64,000 nucleotides of DNA. Origin: Pocillopora verrucosa (Eukaryota > Cnidaria > Anthozoa > Scleractinia > Pocilloporidae). The position numbers were made by a program, and so were the translations under genes. Below are positions 21,349-33,600 of the stretch, piece by piece. The notes below the pieces were generated by a model. It ran no database searches, had not been told where the DNA came from, and saw nothing but the letters and a program-made list of their open reading frames with translations. The stretch spans positions 9,676,914 to 9,740,913 of the forward strand of contig NC_089321.1 of assembly GCF_036669915.1 (NCBI RefSeq). Direction: 5' to 3'. How positions within the stretch are numbered: the first letter of the stretch is position 1; each line of letters begins with the position of its first letter.

Positions 21349-24300
21349 ATGAGAATTCATGTGCTGTTCTGCTACTTTTCCAGAGAAGCTGTGGTGGAAG
21401 CTGCTGATGGTCATAATACAGAACAAAATGTACACATATCGGTTCTGGGGAATGATCAGACATTAGACATCTACAAATGCATAGATCCAGCATGTGAACA
21501 TTTCTGCACCAAGACAAACAAGAGATACCATTGCCCTTTGTGCAACAATAAGCCACAGAAACCAGGCCGCATGCGCAGGCATTTTGAAAAGATGCATTCG
21601 GGAAAGCAGATTGTTCTGCATGAAGGTGAGAGTAAGTCGTTAACCCTCAACTCATTGTAGTTTGTGGAGAGCATAATTTGACAGGAATATACCGGTAACT
21701 AAGTATAACCAAACAAATGATCAATTCTGTGTTGATTTTATCAGGACACCAAATGCTCCGCTGCAAGTTAAGATGTACCAAAGCTAATGGCCGCATAACT
21801 GACAATTCACACTACCATTGCTGTCTTTGTGGAAGAGTTCTTGTAAGAAAAGTGCACCTTTACTGCCATCTCCAAGCTCATTCGGTTGGCAGCATGCGTG
21901 AAATTGATGAGCTATTAGATGCAAAAGATGATACAGAAGAAGGGCCCATGGAAGATGCAGAAATGGATGAAGATGATGATGAGAACCATACGGCTTTAGA
22001 TACTTCACAGATCACAACACTGGAAGGTTCAGAACAAGACAGTGTTGTTGCATTATCTGACGGCACACAGGTAGAATGAGTTATCTGCATTTTTCTTCTA
22101 TAATAATGCCTTTCTCTGAACCTGAGAATGCTTTCTGTTTTTGCGCTTTAATGCTCGAACAGATTGCTTGAGGGATAGAAAAAATAAAATTGAGGCTGCA
22201 TTGTTAAAGGCAGGTGGCCTGATTGCTGAGCAAGTTTCTTCGAGCAAGGAGTGGTTGCTTGTGAAGTTAAAATTGTTAAGCACCTTGAATGCATCCTATC
22301 AGTGATATAGTAATAATGCATTTTTCTTCTATGATAATGCCTTTCTCTGAACCTGAGAATGCTTTCTGTTATTGCGCTTTAATGCTCGAACAGATTGCTT
22401 GAGGGATAGAAAAAATAAAATTGAGGCTGCATTGTTAAAGGCAGGTGGCCTGATTGCTGAGCAAGTTTCTTCGAGCAAGGAGTGGTTGCTTGTGAAGTTA
22501 AAATTGTTAAGCACCTTGAATGCATCCTATCAGTGATATAGTAATAATGCAGGTTTTACATGTGTGTACCACTAACAGTATTTTCTTTCTTTCAAGGTTG
22601 TCTTTGTGCAGTCCATTCAGGACAGTGAAACTTTGACAGTTGTTCCACTTGATGAGCCATCTGACACCTTACAACTTACTCAGTCTGTTGCCCAGTCAGA
22701 TGTCACAACTGTAGTGTCCACTGCTGCTGATTTAAGCACAAGCCTTCAGGTGTTAACTTCAGTGTCCTCTGGTCTTGGCAATGAACAGCTGCAACTGCCA
22801 CAGGAGCTGACAGTGAAACAAGTAAACGCTATGCTCAGCCAAGGTAAAATATTTACAGAAAATCTTTTTTGTCTGCTAGCCAGATCATCTCTTAAAACTG
22901 TTTAACCTTAACAGCATATAACTTTTTTCAGGTGAGGAAACTAATCAAGATGCTTCAATTACAACAGAAAGCTCCCAAGGCAATCTTCATAATATTAGTG
23001 GGGTAAACACAGACATGTCAGCATATGCTGATCAACCAACAGGGGACATTGACATGGAGCAGAGCACAGAAACAGAGCCTGGCCTGCAAAAACAGTCTGA
23101 TGAGGAAGCAGTGGAATTTGAACAGTGTCTGCAGGTTACTGATGTCCAGATGTCTCAGGAGAGCTCTGCCACAGGGGTTTCTGGAATGGAACAAAATAAT
23201 CTTCAACTTTCTCCAGTTGAGTCTTCTTCTGCTTCAGGGCAATTAATTACATGTACTACCACTCCTGGCAATGTGGTGCAGACTTCAACCTCACAGTCCA
23301 TAGCAGATCAAGGTTCTTCAAAACTCCTCATGATTAACCCAATGAATAAATCATTGTTTACGGATGATAGTGCTAGTGCATCCCAAAATGATCAGAGAGG
23401 AAAAACTGCTCGGCAGGACACTCTTGTGTTGGTTGATGCTACAACAGCACCCAAAGGAGATGATCATGTGTTCAAGGTTCTGCTAAATAACCTTTCTCCT
23501 GCTACCAGTTGTTTTTGTCATCCATCTGTTTTAAACGAAAAAAATAATTTAGATATCAGGAGATGTAAGAACACTTACTGTGACTGCAGGTTGTACCATT
23601 GTCCTTTGTGCACTTGTTTGCCAAACAAACCAGGGAGAATAAGGGAACACTTTAAAAAAATCCATGCCCAGGATCTCATTGTGAGATACCAAGGTGAGAA
23701 AAGTGTTAAAAAATTATAATTTTTTTTCAGTGTACCAAAAACTTGATATTATAATATTCTCTTCTCATTTACTTTCAGTAGCTGCTAAATGCAAGGTTGT
23801 AGCCATGGGTATCTTGGGGTTTTCTCTTTCCAGCCAGCCTCCAAATAGAATATGGCTCCCATGGTTTACAAATCACTATTACCCAGTTGTAAGCCTCATT
23901 CCAGACATCTGTCAATATAGCGTCGATCATTAGACAGAAAGAAAAGAAGTTTTGGAAGGTTAAGTTGGAGAGAACACAAACCCAGCAACATTACTCAGGA
24001 CTGTTGCAAAATAATTGTATACAACCTTCTCTCTGTTTATTTCACAGGTTATCAAATGCTACGATGCAAACTTGGCTGTTCCCGTCCAAGTGGGACCAAA
24101 GTGTTTAATTCACACTATCATTGTTGCATTTGTGGTGCAATCTGTATAAGGAAGTCAGGGGTTTATGAGCACATGAGGGTAAACCATGCCATGCAGCCAA
24201 TTAACAAAGACACTATGTCACAGCAAACCCAGAGAGCAAAGTGTGAAACCATGTCAGCAAAACCAGTGGTTGTTCAAGTTCCCCCAGTTTCAACTGGACC

Positions 24301-24622
24301 TGCAGGACCTGGGACCCAATTAATTCAAACCACCCAACCCCAGACTCCATCAAGCCAGGGCATGTTCACAGGGACTGGGATCAGTCCACAAACAGTTACT
24401 GTTCAGATACCTCAGCAAGGTTATGTGGACGGACAAGCACAGGCACAAGTGCAGGGGCAACAGCAAGTCGTGATATTGATGCCACAGCAGGTCAATCCAA
24501 ACCAAGTGCAATCGCCTTCAGTCCCTGCACAGCAGCCTATTGTTATAGTTATGCCACAGGCAGGAGGGGGTCAGGTCACCCAGCCTATTGTTGTACCTGT
24601 CCCTCAGCCTCCCAGCACTTGA
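21349..24622 (+). CDS. Unrecognised zinc-finger protein with duplicated two-finger module
   Basis: I do not recognise this protein. Exons: 21349 (or acceptor 21384)-21625, 21745-22070, 22597-22843, 22932-23693, 24048-24622, all GT-AG and in phase; 728 residues if translation starts at 21349. An acceptor-like site (CTTTTCCAG) just before 21384 means the true start may lie in an upstream exon. Two modules occur in order. Exon 1 has a Cys-rich finger YHCPLCNNKPQKPGRMRRHF with a closing H; exon 2 has MLRCKL followed by HYHCCLCG...H...H. The end of exon 4 and exon 5 repeat this: YHCPLCTCLPNKPGRIREHF, then MLRCKLGCS and HYHCCICG. Both pairs are split by a phase-1 intron at the same place, so an exon pair was duplicated. 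Between them lies a Ser/Thr/Gln-rich acidic region and after them a Gln/Pro/Val-rich tail, as in transcriptional activators. A nuclear DNA- or RNA-binding role is inference. AATAAA lies at 24897-24902. Confidence 0.75.
22086..22547. repeat. Tandem duplication, two 231-bp copies, in a zinc-finger gene intron
   Basis: Copy 1 is 22086-22316 and copy 2 is 22317-22547. They differ at only two or three positions, for example CTATAATAATG against CTATGATAATG. The pair fills most of the intron between exons 2 and 3. Neither copy has a splice-compatible open frame. Confidence 0.9.
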
Positions 24623-25235
24623 ATTCAAAAAGAAATTCCCATAGTGCTTCATGTTTTCAGTTGTAGCTATTAACTTAAGACAAAACTACACACCACAGAT
24701 GTATTTGACATTGTTTCGTTGTTTTTCTTATTAGTTAAATATATCATAAGTAATATATCATAAGTAATATATCAAGTTGCCATGGGTCTGTTCAGAAAAA
24801 AGATCACAGATGACATCAAAATTTGGTAAGAACCAAAAAGTGGCACCATATATATCTATTACTGAACAGACTCATGACAACATATTTGTTTCACTTAATA
24901 AAAAAAGCAAAATGTCGTTACTGCGACGATAGCTATGCGTCTTTCCTCTTACAGATCATAAGTAAGAACCAATCAAAATTCATGCATTCATCACCATATT
25001 ATTTAATAATAACTAAATCATGCTTCAAGAAGTAAGCAGTAACACTAACAAAATGTTTCAGCAACATAACTTTATTTTTTTTTCTTTTCACTAAATTTAA
25101 TTAAGGGTTCTTTTTTTAAACAAGAGGCTGAAATTAATATATTTAATTTGTAGGGTTTTTCACTTAAAATATAATTTTAATAAATTATTTGGATATTTTT
25201 CTTCTATATTTGTATCTTTATATCTTTAATCCAGG
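24623..25235. other. Convergent 3' ends of the zinc-finger and SWEET genes
   Basis: Plus-strand AATAAA at 24897-24902 suits the zinc-finger gene. Minus-strand AATAAA (TTTATT at 25071-25076) suits SWEET. Very AT-rich; nothing else seen. Confidence 0.5.
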
Positions 25236-28200
25236 TCAAACTTGTCTAGCAGGTTTTGAACTCATGTTGTATGTTATTGTCCTCTGTGAAGTGCTTGGAT
25301 AGAAAACAAAAAGGAGCAATTGTAATGAGCCCAACATAACACCTGTACCATTGGGCACCTGAAAAAGAACAACAACAAAAAAAGAGAATTGATATTAATC
25401 TGATGATTTGTCACCGTTGGGTATCATTGATGGTTAGAATTACAGTTTCACAGTTTAGGAGGAAACTTTTTCTAGAATCATAGTGTTCTGTTCTTGCTTA
25501 AGACACTGTTCTCTTACAATGTGTGTCAACACCCTGGAGTATTAAATGTATGCCCTATACCAAAATAAGTAGAGCTTTCTTCCTTACTAGATACCATACT
25601 GGGAGAACATTGCATCGTACCTTGCCTTGAATTCACCATTGTCAATTTTTTTTTCCACACTGGGAATTAAGATGGAGGACTGTGCTGAGTAATGACAATT
25701 CACTTACCAAAATAAAATTATCTTGGACAAGTTGTCCATATATTGCCCAAAGAAGAGCCACAACAAAGTTTCCTAGACACATGGAAAATGTCATAAATTC
25801 TGTACTCTTGTGTCTAATCACATTAGCCTGAAAAAATGAAGGTTAACACAGAATTAAGATACACATTATACTAGTCCAAGAACACAAGACAGTGACCTGG
25901 CTACTTCTCAAACCTGGACCTCAAGATGAAGTCCAGCAGGTTCTCCATCAGCCACTGTGTCTCAACTGCAGGAGGTAAACCAGTGAGCTATTTACAAGTA
26001 TTGTCCGGGAGTTCAACCTAGGATTACAGAGAAACCACTCTACTTTATGGTGAGAAATAAGGCTGTAATTCAGAGCCTCACAACTACTAGTCCTAGACTT
26101 TCAACACTCCCCCATACTGTGACTGAAGAATATTAGTAACAAATTAACACACTGGAGTGTAAGTTGTACTTTTTTTGCCTAACTTTTTCTAACAAATCAG
26201 GGGTGGGGCTTATCTGTGAGAACAAAATAAATAGACACTATTCAATGAAAAACTGTAGGTCTATTAAGCGTGCTAACAAAGGCCTTATGAAGATATACAT
26301 GAATAGGAATTGATCATTAGTTTAATTTGCAAGCTTGATGGCTCCAAAAAGAGCCATTTTTGTTCATAAGCATAAGCTTATATTTCTTGCTATTGAGTGG
26401 TCTTAGACCTGCCTTAAGAGCTAACACAGAACTAAAAAAAACCCAGTATGGTTGTCCAGGATGAATAGATGCTTGGGGGTGCAGCTTAAATGCATGTTAT
26501 ATGGTATAAGTTCATATGAGAAGTATGTTAGTTCTTACCACAGAAGCCAGAGGTGAGCCATATACTGCTACAGTGAAACCACTCGCAATGAATCCAAGAT
26601 GGAAGACAGCTGTATCAAAGTCAGCAGTGTAGTACTTAACATAAGTCAATAGTGAACATACTCCAAAAAATGAATACATTAATCTCTGAATTAGCAGCTT
26701 CTGTGAAAAAAATTGGGAAGCGGAAATAAAGTATAAATAATTTGTAATGCTTTAGAATAATCTTCATCAACCACAGTAACAATAAAAAATATTTCAACTG
26801 CCATTTAAATATATAGATATGGACTTTCTTGACTCAATATCTTACAAGTGAGTACAGCAAATAAGTGAGGTATTGCATTGAACACCATAAGAGAAAATCT
26901 ACGTCTACAAACAACCATGCATTATTCTGTTTATCATATAAACACCATAGGCCTTTACACATCAAAACAGGCTGGTGGCATACATTATTGTTCTAGATTT
27001 TCATTCTTAGCCATGAGAAATGTCATTACTAAAGCCAAAAGTCACTTTTGTTTCTTCTTTTCCTGTTTTGGCTTCCAATTCAGCTTTAAGCAAATTTTGA
27101 ATACCATGGTCTGTGAGTGATACAAAAAAATTTTTTCTTGATTTTTCCATATCAAGAATATATTTTACCATCCTTTGCATTCTGTTTACAATCATCTACT
27201 TACCTTATCTCTTGTATTAATATAATAAAATAGTAGATATGCAGACTGTGTAATCATTCCTAGTATTCCTATGGTGTAAATAGGGGTGTCATCTACTAGG
27301 ATGCCATACTTTGTCCAAAGAATGGAACTGAAGTTGAAACAAAATGTAAAACAATGTGAATTGATAAAATCATCATGTTAATTTTTCCAATTTTTTTATA
27401 CAAGTCAAGAGGTGCATGCCACATGCAAGGGTTTCATATAAGTCTAATTACAACAAAGGGGAGCATCTAGATTTGGGACATCTAGATTTGGGACATATAG
27501 ATTTGGCACATCTAGATTTGGGACATATAGATTTGGCACATCTAGATTTGGGACATCTAGATTTGGCACATCTAGATTTGGGACATATAGATTTGGGCAT
27601 CTAGATTTGGGACATATAGATTTGGCACATCTAGATTTGGGACATATAGATTTGGCACATCTAGATTTGGGACATCTAGATTTGGCACATCTAGATTTGA
27701 GACATATAGATTTGGGCATCTAGATTTGGGACATATAGATTTGGGCATCTAGATTTGGGACATATAGATTTGGACATCTAGATTTGGGACATATAGATTT
27801 GGGCATCTAGATTTGGGACATATAGATTTGGGCATCTAGATTTGGGACATCTAGATTTGGCACATCTAGATTTGGAACATCTAGATTTGGGACATCTAGA
27901 TTTGGGACATATAGATTTGGCACATCTAGATTTGGGACATATAGATTTGGGCATCTAGATTTGGGACATAGATTTGGGCATCTAGATTTGGGACATATAG
28001 ATTTGGGCATCTAGATTTGGGACATAGATTTGGGCATCTAGATTTGGGACATCTAGATTTGGCACATCTAGATTTGGCACATCTAGATTTGGGACATCTA
28101 GATTTGGGACATCTAGATTTGGCACATCTAGATTTGGGACATCTAGATTTGGCACATCTAGATTTGGGACATCTAGATTTGGGACATCTAGATTTGGCAC

Positions 28201-30469
28201 ATCTAGATTTGGCACATCTAGATTTGGCACATCTAGATTTGGGACATCTAGATTTGGCACATCTAGATTTGGGACATCTAGATTTGGTACATCTAGATTT
28301 GGGACATCTAGATTTGGCACATCTAGATTTGGCACTTGGGTATAATTAAGCAAATCTCAAAGAGTCTTGTCCCCTCTCATTGGTGGCCAAGAGGTGTTTC
28401 CTTTGGAAAAACTTCAATTACAGCCATGCATTTTCCCTAAGTTTGACAAAGCATTTAAAGTGCTTTGCTGAAGAACACAACACAACAACCTGACCAATTC
28501 TCTGACCCAGATCTCCTGACCCATACTTCAGCATGCTGACTGTGAGGCTTCTGCATCTCCCTTAACCCTTTAACCCTTAGGAGTGACCAGCTTCTAATTT
28601 CTCCATACAATATCACCCCTGAATCAAACATTAAGGTCATGAGAATCAAGGAAATGATCACCAACTTATAAAGCTCTTGATTTTTAAACAAATTCTCCTT
28701 GTCAGCACTTCAGGAAATGTATAGAGAACAGTATGGAGAATACACATACTGATGTTAGGGAGTAAAGGGTTAAAGATTTATTCTATCCATACATTTCTCA
28801 TTTTAATCCTAATGGAAAGATGCACAGTGGTAAACAATCCCAGAAGCCTTGAGGAGTTAAAAGTCTAAATTAAAATAATCAGGGCCTCTCTAAACACAAA
28901 TGTATTTATTACATACCTTAAACATGTTGACCAGAATGGGAAAAAAGTTATGTTCTTTGTACTGCCTTGTTGTTTTATTTTCAAACAGACTTGTCTAGAA
29001 AAAGGATGCAAAACTTGATCAATCTTCAACCCTTTAAGTCCCACTGGTGACCTAGAAAGAATTTCTCCTTACACTATCAGTACGATATCAAGCAGACAAG
29101 TAATGAGAGTAAAGAAAAATATCAATTAGGGGATTATTGGTTGATCCAATTGCAAATTCTCCAAACTAACATCACATGAATTGTATGGCAGACAGTAGGG
29201 AGAATTGCCAATGAAATCTTGGGAGTTAAAGGATTAACTGTAGCTTAATTGTACAATTTCAGGAGATTTACAAGCAATAACAAGTACGATGCATACAATA
29301 TCCTATTAGTTCTAAAATTAGGCCGGTGATAACCATTCACATTTCAGAATTTTGTCATAGTTTTGATTAAAACCATTTACAAACCACTACACACAAACTG
29401 AGGGCTACATTTATTTCCTAAGGAAGGAAATTCTCAAAATAGTTCCCTAGCCTCAGCCCAAGAGTTGATTTATGAACTTAACTAACCCTGAGCTATATCT
29501 CAAGGTTTTAGATAAAGCTATAGTGCAAATAGTGACTGACCAACTAACCATCTCAGTAGAAAAACATCAGAATAAAAGGGGTAATTTTCTAAATAAAGTA
29601 TGGCATTGTATCAGTGTGCAGTATTACAAAGTAGTTTGCAGTATTACAAAATAGTTTGATTTATCGGTTGGGTTGATAAAGCAAACTGGCCACCATAAAG
29701 AGTATCTGAAGCTGGCATTTCAAACATAGTTCCTTCATCATAGCAAATGGTCATTTGCTCTGACTTCTTCACTCTCTCATCATTTTCTCTGATGAAGGGC
29801 TAACACTGGAAACATCATCTTTTGAAACTCTTTACGTTGTTAAATTAACATTATCAACTAAGTTGATAAAACCAAAATCACCATGGCAAAAAAAAACATT
29901 CCAGCTTCACAACATTTTCTTTTTTTTTTTCAGCCTGCTGCGTAAAATATACTTTTTTTGTTTTTAAAACGAAGGATTGGATCTCAAAATTCGCATATTA
30001 AAAAGAAAACACGTTCAGTGAAGCGATCCGTACATTGCAGAAAGGAACAACAGGAAGCCTCAATTAAGAGAGACCTAATTTTAATTAATAATACGATCAG
30101 CCAATGGTGAGACGACAAATAATCTTTGTTACGCGAACATTACCTTTTACCTAAGAGTTGCTATGGTAAAAAATAAAGGGAGCCAACAAAAGCTCCTTTC
30201 AAAAGCAAAATAGCAACTAAGTTTCTTAATTTTTGGTCTTAAGAAGTTAATTTGAAGGAAAATGAACTGAAGAAAAGATCAAAACGCTGAACAAATGGTT
30301 AAATGAGCGGTTCCATGCGTGCCACCGATTGCAAATTTACCACGGTGTTAGAAATTTAGCCTATATTTACAGAAGGATTTTAATTTACTTACATCCCTGT
30401 TGAAAGAAGTCCAAACTGGCAAATCGTTGCTGTCCATGATATGTACTGTTTAACATCCATGGGAATCAT
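25236..30469 (-). CDS. SLC50A1: SWEET sugar transporter (MtN3/saliva family)
   Basis: SWEETs are uniporters that move glucose and related sugars across plasma or Golgi membranes. Exons (minus): 30393-30469, 28917-28994, 27204-27327, 26539-26700, 25708-25827, 25236-25358. Every junction is GT-AG and in phase, giving 227 residues (human SWEET1: 221). The chosen start gives MIPMDVKQYISWTATICQFG, a short N terminus running straight into helix 1, as usual; an in-frame stop lies upstream. The first MtN3 repeat has the loop QGSTKNITFFPFWSTCLSSI and LWTKYGILVDD. The second has VAVYGSPLASV and the loop IRHKSTEFMTFSMCLGNFV, then LLWAIYGQLVQDNFI. Both halves keep the conserved Pro and W-x-YG positions. 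In a reef coral such a carrier could serve host-symbiont sugar traffic, but that is inference. Intron 2 holds a 15-bp minisatellite and two MITEs. Confidence 0.92.
27464..28334. repeat. 15-bp minisatellite, ~58 units (GGGACATCTAGATTT)
   Basis: Unit GGGACATCTAGATTT or GGCACATCTAGATTT, with some 14-bp units (GGGCATCTAGATTT) and some ATATAGATTT variants. Because 15 is a multiple of three, long frames stay open on both strands (pentapeptides HLDLG on plus, VPNLD on minus), but these are by-products: the array lies in SWEET intron 2. Unit types are arranged in higher-order blocks: alternating GGG/GGC units at the right end and CATCTAG/CATATAG pairs at the left. Confidence 0.95.
28564..28775. mobile_element. 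MITE-like element, family A (SWEET intron 2)
   Basis: A well-kept copy, bounded by CCCTTTAACCCTTAGGAGTG and GATGTTAGGGAGTAAAGGG. It contains ATCACCCCTGAATCAAACAT and ATGTATAGAGAACAGTATGG. Confidence 0.75.
29028..29237. mobile_element. MITE-like element, family B (SWEET intron 1)
   Basis: Landmarks GTGACCTAGAAAGAATTTCT, ATCAAGCAGACAAGTAATGA, GGCAGACAGTAGGGAGAATT and the end GGGAGTTAAAGGATTAA match the family B copies at 16340, 44797 and 46750. Confidence 0.7.
29655..29880. mobile_element. Element with GTTGATAAA inverted ends and ATGAAGGGCT core (SWEET intron 1)
   Basis: The left part GGTTGGGTTGATAAAGCAAA and the right part ATCAACTAAGTTGATAAAACC bracket CTGATGAAGGGCTAACACTG and GAAACATCATCTTTTGAAA. 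The core is shared with the repeat at 16690-16860. Confidence 0.55.
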
Positions 30470-30651
30470 GTAATCGGCAACATCTTTATGTAACTACGGA
30501 GGACGAACTCAGCGAAAGTACCGTTAGTTGCGTTAGGGAAACTGGGAACGACAACACTAGTCCGCATGCAACGCCTGGTTAAAATCTTGTATTTGCAATC
30601 GAGTAAAACGCACAGCCAGCGAGTACAGAAGGAAACGATTTTTGGTGAAGA
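30470..30651. promoter_or_regulatory. Bidirectional promoter between SWEET and MTHFS
   Basis: Only 182 bp separate the divergent start codons, so both 5' UTRs and the shared promoter must fit here unless upstream non-coding exons exist. I see no TATA box in an expected position. Confidence 0.5.
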
Positions 30652-33600
30652 ATGTCACAAATGGCTGTTAATGAGGCTAAAAAAGTTCTGCGACGCGATT
30701 TGAAGAAAAGAATTGCAGCTATGACAGATGAAGCAAAACTAACGGAATCTACTTCGATTGTGAACAAAGTAAATCAGAGCCCTTGTGCATTTGGTTTGTA
30801 AGATCTTAGCTGATGTGGACACCACTGTTGTTCTTGTCAATTGATTAACTGTATTGTGTTATCTTGCAAGCTTCTTCGAATGGAGGGATACAAATCAAGC
30901 AAGCGAATCTCAGTCTATCTCAGCATGTCTTCTGAAGTTCAAACCGAAGGAATATTGAAGGTCAGAGACTTAGGAGTCATTTTATTATCTCTTACTTCTC
31001 TACCATCTCAGTTATGATTTACTATATTTCTGCTCTTACCTCTGTTGCAGGAGCTTTTCCAGGCAAAGAAGTAAGTATGATGCCTAAATTTAACTACATG
31101 TAAAACCTTTAAAATATGTTAGGTTGGCACTTCCTCTCACAATCGACCAAGGCCAGTCACTACAGATTTTGTCCGGTCAACTCTTTGAATGGCCGAACAT
31201 TTTGTGCAATTGCTTACACATGTAAAGAGTTTAATTCCAAACTAAGTTTAGGTTTTAAATACGACTGCATCAATTTTCCAGCACTGAGTTGGGATTTTGT
31301 TTTGTAAAGGGGGATTAATTGTCTATGACGTAATGAATATTTGTCCGGCCAAAAATGGACTGCAAAAGAAAATGACAAGGAATTAGAAAAAAGGAAACAG
31401 TTACATACAGCGACCAACTTCAGGTTTCAATAAATCCATTTTATTAAAAATGACATGTTTCCACCAAAAATTCTGTTCAAAGTAGTTTGAAATACAATAA
31501 CAAATGCAATCAGATATGAAGTCTTGAATTATGAGTTCTTATTCCTGTAGAGCTTTTTCTTCTTGGGATTTTCCCAGACTCGTTTGTTTGACTGAGACTG
31601 ACGTCTTGGTGGTAATCTCCAGGAAGCTTCTTCGGCTTCTTTCCATTCTTTATAAGCTTGCCTGTTAGGAAAAATTGCAGTAAAGAAACAAACCCTATAG
31701 AAATGTATTCAAAATGACAAAAACTCTTTTGGAATGGGTCAGTTTAGGTAAAAATAAGGATTCAGTTAAAAGGGCGGTGGCAAGCGACTGCACCTGTAAA
31801 ACGCGCAAAAAACTACGAATAGTTGTATTTTCGCATTTTTAAAATTTTCATCGGAAAGTAAATTTCGGAATAGTTCGTTAAAAGTCAACGTAAAGGAACC
31901 AGAACAAGTGGTATTTCGAAAGAGCTGCCGACAACAACGATGTATGAAAGTGTTAAAATACCTTAGTAAAATTTTTTTGATAGGGTGTTTCGTTCTTCTA
32001 CTCACCGTCTTCGCGAGATCGACTTCACAGGCCACGAAATCAACATGTACACAGCCAGCACAACACAGTTCATTAGCAATACGACTGAGATCGTGTAACC
32101 AGTTTCACGCCAGGTCGAGACAATAATGTGGCTTTTAATTCTGAGAAGATGGTCTGTTAGGAAAGTAAACAAAAAAAATGACATTAAAGAAATTGAAGCT
32201 TGATTCGGCCATCTCTGATCATACAGGAATATTTCCAAGGATTTTCACACAGTCCACAGGGATATCTGTCACAAGGCTTTCGACTCACCGTGAACGTATT
32301 CATTGTAAAACTTGATGAGAAGTGAAAACGTCTCCAAAACGTACTCGAGCGCAGGTTCAAGTGGTTTACAGTTCCTTTTAATCGTTTTCCATGACCAATC
32401 GACCGACCGTTTCGCTTCCCCCCATGCCCACTCGGCCCACTGTTTTGAACCAATCCATGCTTTCTTAGTTAACCATGAAGCATTTTCCTTTGAGACGCCG
32501 CTCAACCACTCAATCTGATCCCAAATCCATTCCGTTCCGTTCCAAGCACATTCAGCCAACCATTCAGCACAGTCCCAGTACCTCTCAGCCATCCATAAGC
32601 CTCCATGGTAAACATATTCATCTGCCCACATCATCGTTGCAAAAATCCATTCCGCCAACATTTTGAATCTGTTCCAGATTTCTCCGACGCAATCCGTCAA
32701 TCCTTTCCAAATTCTACCGACCCACTCTAACATTCCTTTCCAAATGTTACGAGCCAAATCGATCAACCATTTCAATGCATTCCAAATGTTCTTAAATGTT
32801 GTTCCAACGCCGTTATAACACATATTCCAAGCTTCAACCACTGTTGTCACCGTAAAGCTCCACGTGTTTTTTACCATCGACCCCACACGAGCGATCAGGC
32901 CTGGTGCTTTCCGTTTGTACTCTTGGTACTCAGTACATGTCATATTCCCAGGATACTCCGGTAGTTCTTTGCACTTGAGAATCTGAGAGATAAAAATGGG
33001 CAAAAAATAATATGGCCACTATAGATATCTAAGTTTGTTTTCGACTATATATCTCTTGGCTATTTTTTGACTAGAAATTCGCAAGAAAAACAGTAGAAAG
33101 CCTTACCATGGAAAAACGCAGTATTTGCCGATGGCAAACTATATTGCAAAAGAAATTTAAGTGATCGTCATTTTAAATACCTTTCCGAGGTTTGGTGGAT
33201 CGTTCCCAAAAGGTGGACCGTTCAAATCTTGAGAGCCTTTTTTCCCGGGGAAAACAAGTTTCATATCCAGATCCAGTGACGACATTTGAATCCTTATCAC
33301 ATATTCCTACCAGGAGGAAAGGAACGACATGTTAGATTACGTTCAGGCTATTAGGTGTTATTACGGATTTTGATCGTTAGTTACCAAAAAAACCAGCGGT
33401 AAATAAAGCAATAATTTTTCTTGAATTTAATCGTATGCATCAGAAAAAAAAGATTTTCATTTTTATTTTCGCCCTCCATTTCTGTAAATAACATCATTTA
33501 AAATGTACTTCAGTTCTCCAAGACTGATGAACTCATTGCATTTGCCGATATCGTTCATAAATATACTGACCTTTTCGTTCCAAGTTCCGACTGCGGACGC

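Noticed and set aside
27464-28334. CRISPR-like array
   Set aside because: Units are contiguous with no unique spacers and the genome is eukaryotic; it is a minisatellite.
27416-28353. Long open frames (HLDLG or VPNLD repeats) as repeat proteins
   Set aside because: They exist only because the 15-bp unit is a multiple of three; both strands are open and the array lies in a SWEET intron.
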